Source: Tuctoria greenei (Eukaryota; Streptophyta; Magnoliopsida; Poales; Poaceae). Taken from it: a stretch of DNA of 64,000 nucleotides. Within the stretch, counting starts at the first letter, position 1, and every line of letters starts with the position of its first letter. The notes beneath the pieces are model-generated. The model was not told where the DNA came from and ran no database searches. It saw nothing but the letters and a program-made list of their open reading frames with translations. This document shows positions 35,742 to 44,739 of this stretch, one piece after another. The position numbers and the translations under genes were made by a program. The stretch is taken from positions 930,001 through 994,000 of the forward strand of contig JAYESD010000012.1 of assembly GCA_036927565.1 (NCBI GenBank). Reading direction: 5' to 3'.

Positions 35742-38700
35742 CTAGACCCTATGGAAGAACTCGGCGACTTTCTGGGCGACTTCCGATACGCTGGCTCGGG
35801 TAGCTTCGCCTTCTCCTTCGACGGGGCCTTCAAGCACCGGGTCTAGAGGAAATTGGGAGTTTCGGCTGGTGTAGCACGTCAGCACATACTCTGTGACGTT
35901 CCTCGCCAGGGATTGCCCCTCAACCTCCAGTTGGTCCGCAATGACATCGCCCACCTTGGAGAGCTTGCTACCAGCTGCGCTCAACGCCTGCAGCGCAAGG
36001 TCCGGCTCCGGCTCCGGATCATCCGGGCGCACGGGGCTGAAACCCATTGGCGTCAGCGTGTCGTTGGCCTTGCCCAGGAACTCTCAAATATGTAGGGAGT
36101 CCGCCGTCCTTAAGCTCTTCATCTCCTCCAGGGATCTCTTGGCCGCTGTCAGTTCGGAATTCTCACGGGTGAGGCGCTCAACTTCTTTGGTGTTTTGCTG
36201 AATCTTTGCAGCAACCCGCCTCTCGAGTCTTCCGAGCTCCTCCTCCTGGAGGTGTATCTTGTTCCGACGATCGACCAGGTCCTTCTCCCTAGCCTCCACT
36301 TTTTTCTCCCAGGCAACAAGGGCACACTCGTATTCGTAGAGTTCCTGCCCCCGCACCCAGGTCTTCTCCTCTTCCTCTTGGCAGCGCTCTTCCAATTTCT
36401 TGGCGCGCTCCTCGAGGCCCTTGTCAGCCAGAGCTACTTTCTCGGCGAGCTCCTCTTCCCTCCTCAGGACGTCATCCCGCAGCTCCAGGAGTTTCTGCTC
36501 CTCATCCTCGAGCCGTCTCTCCCTCTCTTCAAGTGCCTCTCGGCGCTTGATGAGTGCGGTGTTAATGGCCTCAAGCTGTTCGTGTCGAGCAGTGGCCGCG
36601 TTATTGGCAGCTTTGGCCTGATCGTAGATCTCCCGGGATTGAGCGTCGAGGGCATGAGTCATGCTCTCCCTGTCATCCAGCAGTTTGCCCCAGTACTCCA
36701 GGAGGATCTTCTCCCGCTTGATCCACTCCTTGTCATCCGCTAGCCTCGACTGCGCCAGCTTGGTCTCGAAGTAGAGCCGGTTACGCCACCGCCTAAGGGT
36801 TTGGCGCTCCTCTTCAAGAGCCTTGCTGTCGTGGAAGAAGGCCAGTTGGACTTGATGCACACTAGAGCAGGCGTTGTCGATAGACATCGACAGCGGGATG
36901 GGCTCCGGACCTGCTGGGGTCTCCTCCGTTGGTTTCAGCGGGTCTTCACATACAAAAATTGGGTCCCACTCTACGATAGTGGAACCCTGAGCTTCCAAGG
37001 CACTAGGGCCGTCCTCCGGGATGGCCTCAGTCGCCATCGAAGAAGGCCCCGCCGCCAAGTCTTCGTTCACCTCCTCGTGCAGGGGGCCAGCGACTTCGCT
37101 TGGGCACTCCGGCTCGGCCGCAGGTACCTCCGACGTCATCACCTCCGGAGCAGGAGCTGCTACTGCTCCGGCCGGGACACCTCTTCCGAGGGAGGCTTGA
37201 GCTCCATCGCCCCTTCAACCACCGGCTCTATGACCGGCGCTTCAACAATAACCGGCTCAGCGGCCGGTGCTTCGGAGGTAGCCGGCTCAACTGCCGGAAC
37301 TACCTCGACTACCGGCTCACATGTCGGGGCTTCAGTCACCTCCGGCTCAACCGCCGGGGCTTCGACACCTTCCGGCTCCGAAGCCAGGACTACTACTTCC
37401 TCCAGCTCAACAGCCGGAGCTTCCATCACTTCAGCACCAAGACCCGAAGCTTCAACCTCCGGGACAGGTGCCGCTGGCGTGTCTTCACTCCCGTGGTCCG
37501 GCGCTACCACGGGAACTTCTGGGGACGAGTCGAGGTCCATGACCACGACAGCCGGTGCCGGAGCTGTCGCAGCCTCAGCCACCACCTGGGGCGGCACCAG
37601 GACAGGAGCAGAAGCTCCCACGGCCTCAGACATCGTGGTTGAGGGTGGAGCTTCACTCCCCTTCTTGGGGACGCTGCAGATGATGGACGAAGAAAATTAA
37701 CAAACAATCGCTACAATTAAAAAGTTAACCAAGGTAAAGATTAAAAATTACCTTGGAAGGCTTCCGCACCAGCTTGCGCAGAACCTTTTTCCTGGACGTT
37801 CCGGGCTGGCCACGGTCGGCGTAGAAGCTCCAGAAGGCCCCCCGGAACTTGTCGCAGCTACGGGCGTTTCCCGGGTCGAGGCTCTCCTCGATCAGGAGGA
37901 ACCCCTGGACCTGGAGGCTCCCATCGTCCCTGGTGCCGGAGTCGTGCGCCCGGAGCTAGCACCCCAGGAGGGTTCCACCACGGGGAAAGACGCGCTCCGG
38001 GAGGATCCCACTGCAGGAACGGTATCGTTCCGGAAGGACCCCACTACGGGGATAGTCGCCACGGTGGTAGAAGATCTTCCCCTCTGGGGAGAAGGAACCG
38101 AGGCGGAAGTAGCGAGCCTGACGGACCTTCCGTCGGCGTGTCGCAGCTTCCTCTTCCGGCTCTCCGGCTCATCTGCCAGCTCCTTGCCCTTGCCGACGAC
38201 CTCGACCCTCGGCGGTGGGGCAGGGACGGAGCCATCTTCAGGCATCCCGGGAATCGCCACCCGGGTGGTTGATCTTCTCTCGACGAAACCAAGGTCGTCA
38301 AGTGCGGGCATCGTCCGCCGGAGCTCCCTGCTGAACTCCACTTCCATGTTCAGAGGGAGAAAGGCCGATGGCGGGGTCAAGTCATCACCGTCGACGTCGA
38401 TGCCGTGCTGGAATTTCTTGAGGTGGAACTCTAAGGTTTTCCCCACCATGTTGGACTTCAACCTGGTCTCAACCCGGTCCTCGTCCATCACGCTGTTGAG
38501 GGCCCAAGCGAGCTTCTCCCTCCTCTTCAGCGGCGCCCACCTGTTGGCCAGGAAATTGCAGAATACCGCCTGAGGAGTCAATCCTCCCTCCACGCATTGG
38601 CGAATCCTGGTCAAGGCGGGGTTGAAAGCTTCCGCCAGCACCGGAACCTCACTCCAGATCGTCGTGTCGATGCCGGGCAGACCGTCGGGCAACTCCAACC

Positions 38701-39219
38701 TTTCGTGCTCCTCCACCCTGACGACTACCCAATCTTTCTTCCAGTCATCCCACTTCCCGGAAGGGAACGACCGAAGGTACTTGAATGGGCACTTCTTGCG
38801 CTTCACAAAGTAGTAGAAGCCAAGGTACTCATTGCTCCGGCCGGTGGTGTGGACGGTGAAGAAGGTCCGGAAGAGTTCGATGTAGGGGGGATGCCCACCC
38901 ACATCTCACAGAAGTGGACAAAGATAGACACGAGGAGAATGGAGTGAGGGACAAGGTGGTATAGCTGAAGACCATAGAAGTCTAGCAGCATCAAGAAGAA
39001 GGAAGAAAAAGGTGGGATCAATCCCACCATGGCGTACAAAGAAAAGTACACCATTTCGCCGGTGCGCTCCTTCTCGAAGGGGAGCTCTCCGCCGGCACGG
39101 ACCAAGTGGTTGAAGAAGTCCGAGGACCACCCCATGAGGGCCCGGACCTTCTTCAAATCGCTGTCGGTCTTCAAGCGACTCTCGCGCAGGCCCAACTCCA
39201 TCGCGACACAGCTAGGCAA
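35742..39219 (-). pseudogene. Antisense gene of Gypsy copy 2 (gypsy-type transposase domain plus coiled coil), broken
   Basis: The minus strand, opposite to gag-pol, carries a two-exon gene. Exon 1 (39219 to about 37751) encodes a domain like Pfam 'transposase (putative) gypsy type' (VRALMGWSSDFFNHLVRAGG, FYGLQLYHLVPHSILLVSIF, FCNFLANRWAPLKRREKLAW). A GT-AG intron (donor AAGGTAATTTTT near 37751, acceptor CATCTGCAG near 37670) leads to exon 2. Exon 2 has acidic PAVEPE-type repeats (37633-37160), then a long coiled coil (37142-36084) and a short tail to 35742. Lesions: a frame break near 38885, TGA near 37892, a frameshift near 37150 and TGA at 36084-36086. Its role is unknown; such antisense frames are known from grass Tat elements. 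Confidence 0.7.
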
Positions 39220-39714
39220 GAGAAGAAGAGCGAAGCACGAGTTGGGAGTTTGAGCACAAGATCAGACGAGAGGCGTAAAGAACTCCCGACGATGCACGCT
39301 TTCCTTCTTAAGTAAGCCCTCGCAACGCTTGGATGGAAACCGCAGGGAATTCGAAGATACCACTCAAAAATTTAACCCAGCCGATGACAAGAGGGCCCGA
39401 GACCACCCCGACGATCAAGTCGAGGCTCTTACCCAGGCGAACGGTTGTCATCACGCGGCGGGAAACCCAAAGGCGGCGGCCTGACAGGGCGCGCGGAACC
39501 GATACGGTTTTCGTATCGGGAACCCGCGACCTTCAATTGCGTGAGATCCGCACGTCAAAGATCTTATCTGCCGCCTGAGGTGCACCATGCGGCGGGATCT
39601 AACTGTAAATCCCTGCCAACGGTACATTCGAAGAGAGTCTTCAAGGATGGACCCACCTCCGACGGAACGACTTCACCCCAGTGATCTTCCTCGGAGGTAG
39701 GTCCAGGGGGCCAC
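39220..39714 (+). other. Region between the antisense gene and the 3' LTR, with polypurine tract
   Basis: This should hold the promoter of the antisense gene, although no TATA box stands out. It ends in the purine tract around GTCCAGGGGGCCAC at 39701-39714 directly before the LTR. Copy 3 has the same arrangement (59723-60242). Confidence 0.6.
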
Positions 39715-40426
39715 TGTTGGTACCCTAAAAACCGTACACCCCTTGAGGTTACAAAGATCTCAAAAGAAAGCCATCTACTTGGTTTGAAGACCCTCGGAGG
39801 CCCACTTGTCAGACATGACCGGACCCGCTTCTCCAACATGGTTAATCCCTGGGTCGCCACGTATACAACCAAACCGGAGCTACCGCCCACAAGGGGGAAG
39901 CTCCGGGCCACGTACCGAAACGGCACCTCCGGACTTAACCCCAGACCGAGAGAAGCTCCGGACTTGACACGTGTCTGGTAGCCCCGGAGCTACCTGCTTC
40001 CCACAGTAAGCTCCGTAGCTGTCACGTGTCCAATCGTCGGACCTTTCAGCCTCTAACCTCCGGAAGACCTTGTAACGCCTCCGGACCTTCAAAGGAGAGC
40101 CAAGGACTTCAAGACCCGATTAAGTGCCATTAATGCCATATTAATGACACTTAATCAGACGATCTTAACACCAGTAACGGTGCTGTCAAAGCCCGTTACA
40201 GGATCATTAAGAGCAATTAATCGTGTATCAATACTAGTAACCGCCGGGGCCACATGTCTGGCCAGGCTAGCTTGTAACGGCCTGTTCTTGTACTATAAAA
40301 GGACAGGCCGGCGATACACTCAGGGACGTTCACGAACGAACTCACACACCCCATACACTCGTGATAAGCTCTTACTGCTAATACAACACCAACACACCCG
40401 TGGAGTAGGGTATTACGCTCAGACAT
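39715..40426 (+). repeat. 3' LTR of Gypsy copy 2, truncated
   Basis: Starts TGTTGGTACCC (TGTCGG in other copies). It is very similar to the 5' LTR but stops after GTATTACGCTCAG, losing about the last 120 bp, and is followed directly by an inverted LTR. Confidence 0.9.
40294..40302 (+). promoter_or_regulatory. TATA box of the 3' LTR
   Basis: TATAAAAGG, in the same place as in the other LTRs. Transcription from it would run rightward through the inverted LTR toward the CLASSY-derived palindrome. Confidence 0.6.
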
Positions 40427-41059
40427 GTGTGAGTTCGTTCGTGAACGTCCCTGAGTGTATCGCCGACCTGTCCTTTTATAGTACAAGAACAGGCCGTTAC
40501 AAGCTAGCCTGGCCAGACATGTGGCTCCGGCGGTTACTAGTATTGATACAAGATTAATTGCTCTTAATGATCCTGTAACGGGCTTTGACAGCACCGTTAC
40601 TGGTGTTAAGATCGTCCGATTAAGTTTCATTAATATGGCATTAATGGCACTTAATCGGGTCTTGAAGTCCTTGGCTCTCCTTTGAAGGTCCGGAGCCGTT
40701 ACAAGGTCTTCTGGATGTTAGAGGCTGAAAGGTCCGACGATTGGACACGTGGTAGCTCCAGAGCTTGCTGTGGGAAGCAGGTAGCTCCGGGGCTACCAGA
40801 CACGTGTCAAGTCCGGAGCTTCTCTCGGTCTGGGGTTAAGTCCGGAGGTGCCGTTTCGGTACGTGGCCCGGAGCTTCCCCCTTGTGGGCGGTAGCTCCAG
40901 TTTGGTTGTACACGTGGCGACCCAGGGATTAACCATGTTGGAGAAGCGGGTCCGGTCATGTCTGACAAGTGGGCCTCCGAGGGTCTTCAAACCAAGTAGA
41001 TGGCTTTCTTTTGAGATCTTTGTAACCTCAAGGGGTGTACGGTTTTTAGGGTACCGACA
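40427..41059 (-). repeat. Inverted partial LTR next to the 3' LTR
   Basis: This is the reverse complement of 39715-40348 with only scattered differences. It ends GGTACCGACA at 41059, which is an LTR start in minus orientation. With the 3' LTR it forms a palindrome with 633-bp arms and a loop of about 78 bp. Direct repeat AGTAC follows at 41060-41064. Confidence 0.92.
40471..40480 (-). promoter_or_regulatory. TATA box of the inverted LTR
   Basis: The minus strand reads TATAAAAGGA. It faces the TATA box at 40294, so the two promoters converge on the palindrome loop. Confidence 0.55.
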
Positions 41060-41064
41060 AGTAC

Positions 41065-41780
41065 CATCTCTCTTAGTGCTTCACACAAGCGACGAAGCCT
41101 ACAACTTCAATCACAAATCTTGTTTTTACCATTTTCATAGGAATTTAACCTTAATCTTTCAAGCATAGATTTATCAATAATTGAAGCTTCCTCATCAGAC
41201 ATGTTAATGGCAGTTACAAGTGAAGGGTGTGTCGAAGCTAACGAAATCTCAATGGAACTAAAGACAAAGAGATGTTGTATATGAGTGACAATGTTCAGGT
41301 TAGACAGCATGAAGCTATGATGGCAGCCTTCAACAACATGAAAAGTGATACCAAGGTTATGCTTGCATCAACCAAGACATGTTGTGAGAGTATAACACTT
41401 GTTGGGGCAAGCATAACCTTGGCCAAGGTTATGCTTGTCCCCAACAAGTGTTATACCCTCACAACATGCCTTAACTGATGCAAGCATAACCTTTGCATCA
41501 CTTTTCATATTGTTGAAGGTTGTCATCATAGCTTCACGCTGTTTAACCTGGACATTGTCGCTCATGCAGGATCTCTTTATCTTCAGTCCGATTCAGATTT
41601 CGTTAGCTTCGACACATCCTTCACTTATAACTGTCATTAACATGTGTGATAAGGAAGCTTCACTTATTTGATAAATCTATGCTTGAAAGATTAAGGTTAA
41701 ATCCCTATGAAAGTGTAAAAACAAGATTTGTGATTGAAGTTGTTCGCTTACTCGCTTGTGTGAAGCACTAAGAAAGTAGG
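41065..41780. repeat. Spacerless inverted repeat made of CLASSY-like gene pieces
   Basis: Arms 41065-41422 and 41423-41780 are near-complementary (about 90 % by eye); the centre is CCTTGGCCAAGG with no spacer. Each arm holds two coding pieces in opposite orientation to each other. One reads ISLASTHPSL then LERLRLN, as in the segment before the helicase C-terminal lobe. The other reads MSDNVQV then FNNMKSD and KVMLAS, as in motif V of CLASSY-type SNF2 proteins. The arms therefore come from a mosaic of two gene fragments that was later duplicated in inverse orientation. It lies within the CACTA 3' part. Confidence 0.85.
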
Positions 41781-42005
41781 TATTGATTTCTAGTCAATAT
41801 ATTTAGGCATTAAAACTGAGAAAGGAGCATCTTCCTAAGTTTTCAAATGGACAGGAGGGAAAGAAATTGTTCAAATAGATGGGAAAATCCCTTCAAGGAT
41901 TGTCAGGCTTCAAATTGATGCTTTCAACAATCCAAATGATGAGCCACGGGTGTTACTTGCATCTACAAGAGCTTGTTGTGTAGGGATTAGCTTGACAGGA
42001 GCTTA
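41581..42005 (+). pseudogene. CLASSY-like SNF2 helicase fragments B (captured)
   Basis: The plus strand reads ISLASTHPSLITVINM, then SMLERLRLNPYESVKTRFVI, an intron-like or frame-broken stretch, then GGKEIVQIDGKIPSRI, AFNNPNDEPRVLLAS and GISLTGA, ending at 42005. The order agrees with the C-terminal helicase lobe of CLASSY 3/4-type remodelers. No complete motif VI or terminus is present. It is inverted relative to fragment A at 15331-15503 and differs from it, so the two probably come from related but separate copies. Confidence 0.7.
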
Positions 42006-42298
42006 GTAGCATCACATGCGGTTCTTAAAAAATAACCACCCGTGGAAATCATGTATTTTCTCAGACGTTGGTTAAATAAGAACCGCATGTGATGTTAACT
42101 ACGTCACAAGCGGTTTTTAATTAATAACCATCTGAGAAAAGACATGATTTCCACGGGCGGTTGTTGTTTAAGAACCGCCTGTGATGTTCTGTCATCACAT
42201 ACGGTTATTGTATCATTCGCCATCACAGTCGCATTTTTTTACGGACCATCTGTGTTTGAAAAATTTAGGCGACTGTGAAAATGCTTTTTGAAGTAGTG
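42006..42298 (+). repeat. CACTA 3' subterminal repeats and terminus
   Basis: Repeated words such as AACCGCATGTGATG, CACAAGCGG, AACCGCCTGTGATG and CATCACATACGG occur in both orientations, as expected of CACTA subterminal transposase-binding repeats. The element ends TTTTTGAAGTAGTG at 42298. Confidence 0.85.
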
Positions 42299-42909
42299 AG
42301 CTAACGATGCAAAATCCACCAAATTTTAACCAAGTGATGGCATGAGCGATGGCAGAAACAAGCTGCAGAATCTCCTTCTATCACCAGTGTCATCTCTGTC
42401 TCTACACCACCAGCTGCATCACGACGACGGCCTGCTGCATGTGTATTTCTGTTGTCGTAACGAGCAGCCAGAATCGAATCGAATGTTCGTCGGCCCCTGA
42501 TCATCAGGTTCACCACCAGCTAGCACACGAAATGGTGGAGATCACGGACAAGACGAGCTTGGGGGGCGGCCTTGCTATGCTAACAGCAGATAAGGAATGG
42601 TAGGGACATGATGGGCTTGTCTCATGGCATGTTCATGCATGGGGCAGGGGAATTAATTTGCCTTGCCGGCATTATTCTTAAACGCAAGTGCATGTATTGG
42701 TAGTAAACTAGCCAGGCTGCTGCAGCAGCAGAGAGAGAGAGAGTGGAGATGATAAGCTGGGCTTGTCAGCTTGAGAATCGCTCGCTGGGAGCGCGTTGCT
42801 TGCGGGGAGTGGATTCGGAGCATATTTAGTTTATGCTGCTAGTATTACAGTATTACTCACGGAACACAGCGTGCGACGACTTATTCTGGTTGTTCGGGCC
42901 TCCGGGTGG
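42299..42909. repeat. Right copy of the direct duplication (partner 12453-13200)
   Basis: Starts directly after the CACTA terminus with AGCTAACGATGC and stays similar to the left copy up to CCTCCGGGTGG at 42909. It lacks the Stowaway MITE of the left copy. No conserved reading frame is seen. Confidence 0.85.
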
Positions 42910-43593
42910 TTCGTGGAGCAGCGAGCAAGCAACGAAGCGCGCACGCCGATGCGAAGGAGAAGGAGCCATGTGACGTGAGGGCGTGAGGCAGCCGCGGACG
43001 GTGGTGGCCTGACCATGACCTGGGCACCTGGCCCTTCGGAGAGACGATTGGATAGGTAAGCTAGTTGACCTGAGAGCGGAGCATGTTGCTCAACTCAACC
43101 ACTGGGAAGAAGAATAGATGAAATCTGACAGTCATGTGAAGCTATAAAGTCAAACCTGGGCGACAGCTGAGAAGGACATCGTCATGACGAACTGCTGATC
43201 TGCCATGAATGGTTGTGTTTCCCTCAGTCACAAATTTCTTTATTGGAATTATGTAACCTAGCTATTACTCTCTACTTTCTCGAAAGTTTGTCGTCTTCTT
43301 ATTTATTTTTTATTATAAAAGCGACAAACTTTCGAGAAAGAAGAAAGTGCATTTTAGCGGACGGGCATTACCATTTGTCACCCAAACCATATTAACCAGG
43401 TAATGCGAAATTCTCTATATTACAGAACGAAATCACTGAATATTTTTTCCATTGTTTATTTATTGGTCCATATAATATAACATCTGAATCACACGAGCAG
43501 CACTGCACAGGTCTTTAAAAGTAGGAATGGGGATAGTATCCAATGGGTATTTATAAATCCCCTCTAGTTAAAAAAAAAAACTAACTAGGTGAT
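42910..43593. other. Unassigned DNA with one MITE-like hairpin
   Basis: No gene is recognised. A near-perfect stem of 19 bp (CTTTCTCGAAAGTTTGTCG at 43275-43293 and its complement at 43322-43340) with a 28-bp AT-rich loop looks like a decayed Stowaway-type MITE. Confidence 0.5.
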
Positions 43594-43602
43594 TCATTTT
43601 CC

Positions 43603-43762
43603 GGGTCCGACTACGGTGCAAGCGCCGTAGCGGTACAAGCGTGCAAGCTCGAAGCCTCAGCCGTCGGATGAAGATCTTGCGGTGCAAGACTATTTTGCAC
43701 ATAAATCCCTCCACAATGGCTTCTGTATTTTGCAAAAGGACCCCTGGAGCCCAGCTGAGCCG
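43603..43762 (+). repeat. Left terminal inverted repeat of the MULE
   Basis: Begins GGGTCCGACTACGGTGCAAG. Its complement is at 47821-47980 with scattered mismatches. Confidence 0.95.
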
Positions 43763-44564
43763 AGCCGATCGAACGTGGATCAGAGCCATTGCCCGTCCTT
43801 GCCCGACGCTCGTACTGGTCAACGCCTATGGAGCTCCGCCCCAGGCCGACGCCCCGGTCGAGCTCTGCCCCCAGGCCGACGCCCCGGGCGAGCTCCGCCC
43901 CCATGTCACCGCCCAGATCGAATGCCGGCCCGGGCCATCTTCGCTCCTTCGCGGCCGACGGTTGCGACATGTCGCAGCCGTTCAGTGTCCGATGCCGTAG
44001 TGGCCCCCCGCCGACGTCGATGGAGCTCCGCCCCAGGCCGACGCCCCGGTCGAGCGGGGACGCAGGCCGCCGCCCAGATGGAGCTCCGCCCCACGTTGAT
44101 GGTCGGGACATGCCAGGCTGCCGCCTGTCCTCTTTGTGGGTGGTGAACGAAAGCATTGGCGCTTCTAGCCTGTTCGACATTTTGTCTAAGTGAGGCGCTG
44201 CTTCTCAGTTCGCCTGGGGCTGTTCAGATGACTGTGTACTGTGCCTATAGAATCATCTATAGAATCATTGTAGAATTGGAGGAGAAGAGAAGAAGCACGA
44301 AGCTGTATCTATGTATCATAAATTTTCAGCAGCTGTAGCATCACAAAGATGTATGTGTTTTGATGGAATATGGACGCATGAGTCACATTCTTGAAAATAT
44401 TAACAGTACAAGCTGGAACATAATAGCCAGTTATCCAAACAAACACTACAAAATTGAAATGCTTTTCTCCCAGATACAGGGCCAAAACTCAGAGTCCAGG
44501 AATTCGGAAAGTATGGAGCTGCTGTATGACATGATACAATACATATTCAACAGCTAAAATTGTA

Positions 44565-44643
44565 CTCCCTCCTTTCTCAAAAGATTGTCACCTTTAGTTC
44601 ATTTTTTTAACTAAAGGTGACAATCTTTCAAGAAAGGAGGGAG
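44565..44643. mobile_element. Stowaway-type MITE inside the MULE
   Basis: 79 bp, an almost perfect hairpin with ends CTCCCTCCTTTCTCAAAAGA and its complement, flanked by TA at 44563-44564 and 44644-44645. Confidence 0.92.
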
Positions 44644-44739
44644 TACATAAACTGAGACAGTAACCATCATCAAAACATGATACCGACTACAAAAACTGAG
44701 AAAAAACTTTTGCTAGATAGCAGTACATATCGCAATTCA

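Larger units (their letters stand above)
15621..41059 (+). mobile_element. Ty3/Gypsy Tat-lineage retrotransposon, copy 2, ending in an inverted LTR
   Basis: Plus-strand order: 5' LTR (split by the Copia), primer-binding site, gag-protease, pol with two RNase H domains and integrase, a non-coding spacer, an antisense gene, polypurine tract, a truncated 3' LTR and then an inverted LTR. The direct repeat AGTAC lies at 15613-15617 and 41060-41064; three extra bases (ACC) separate the left copy from the LTR. It inserted in the captured-gene part of a CACTA. All coding regions carry stops or frameshifts, so it is not autonomous now. Confidence 0.88.
13201..42298 (+). mobile_element. Truncated CACTA (En/Spm) element carrying nested Gypsy and Copia elements
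   Basis: The 3' terminus ends GAAGTAGTG at 42298, the complement of a CACTACTTC terminus, preceded by subterminal repeats. The interior contains TNP2-like transposase (13205-15009), then captured gene fragments. The 5' terminus is missing: sequence goes straight from the left duplicate copy to mid-transposase at 13200/13201. The inserted Gypsy copy 2 (15621-41059) makes up most of the length, so the CACTA itself contributes about 3.7 kb here. Confidence 0.8.

Noticed and set aside
36195..37700. Plus-strand open frames across the Tat antisense gene
   Set aside because: Complement of coiled-coil and acidic repeats; composition mirrors the minus-strand gene.
41272..41671. Functional small CLASSY-derived protein
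   Set aside because: The pieces are short, in mixed orientation, and lack most helicase motifs; a non-coding hairpin role is more plausible.
43611..44193. Overlapping long open frames on both strands in a GC-rich block
   Set aside because: They lie in MULE terminal and subterminal repeats, differ in every frame and encode only Pro/Arg/Ala-rich repeats; GC-rich DNA lacks stops by chance.
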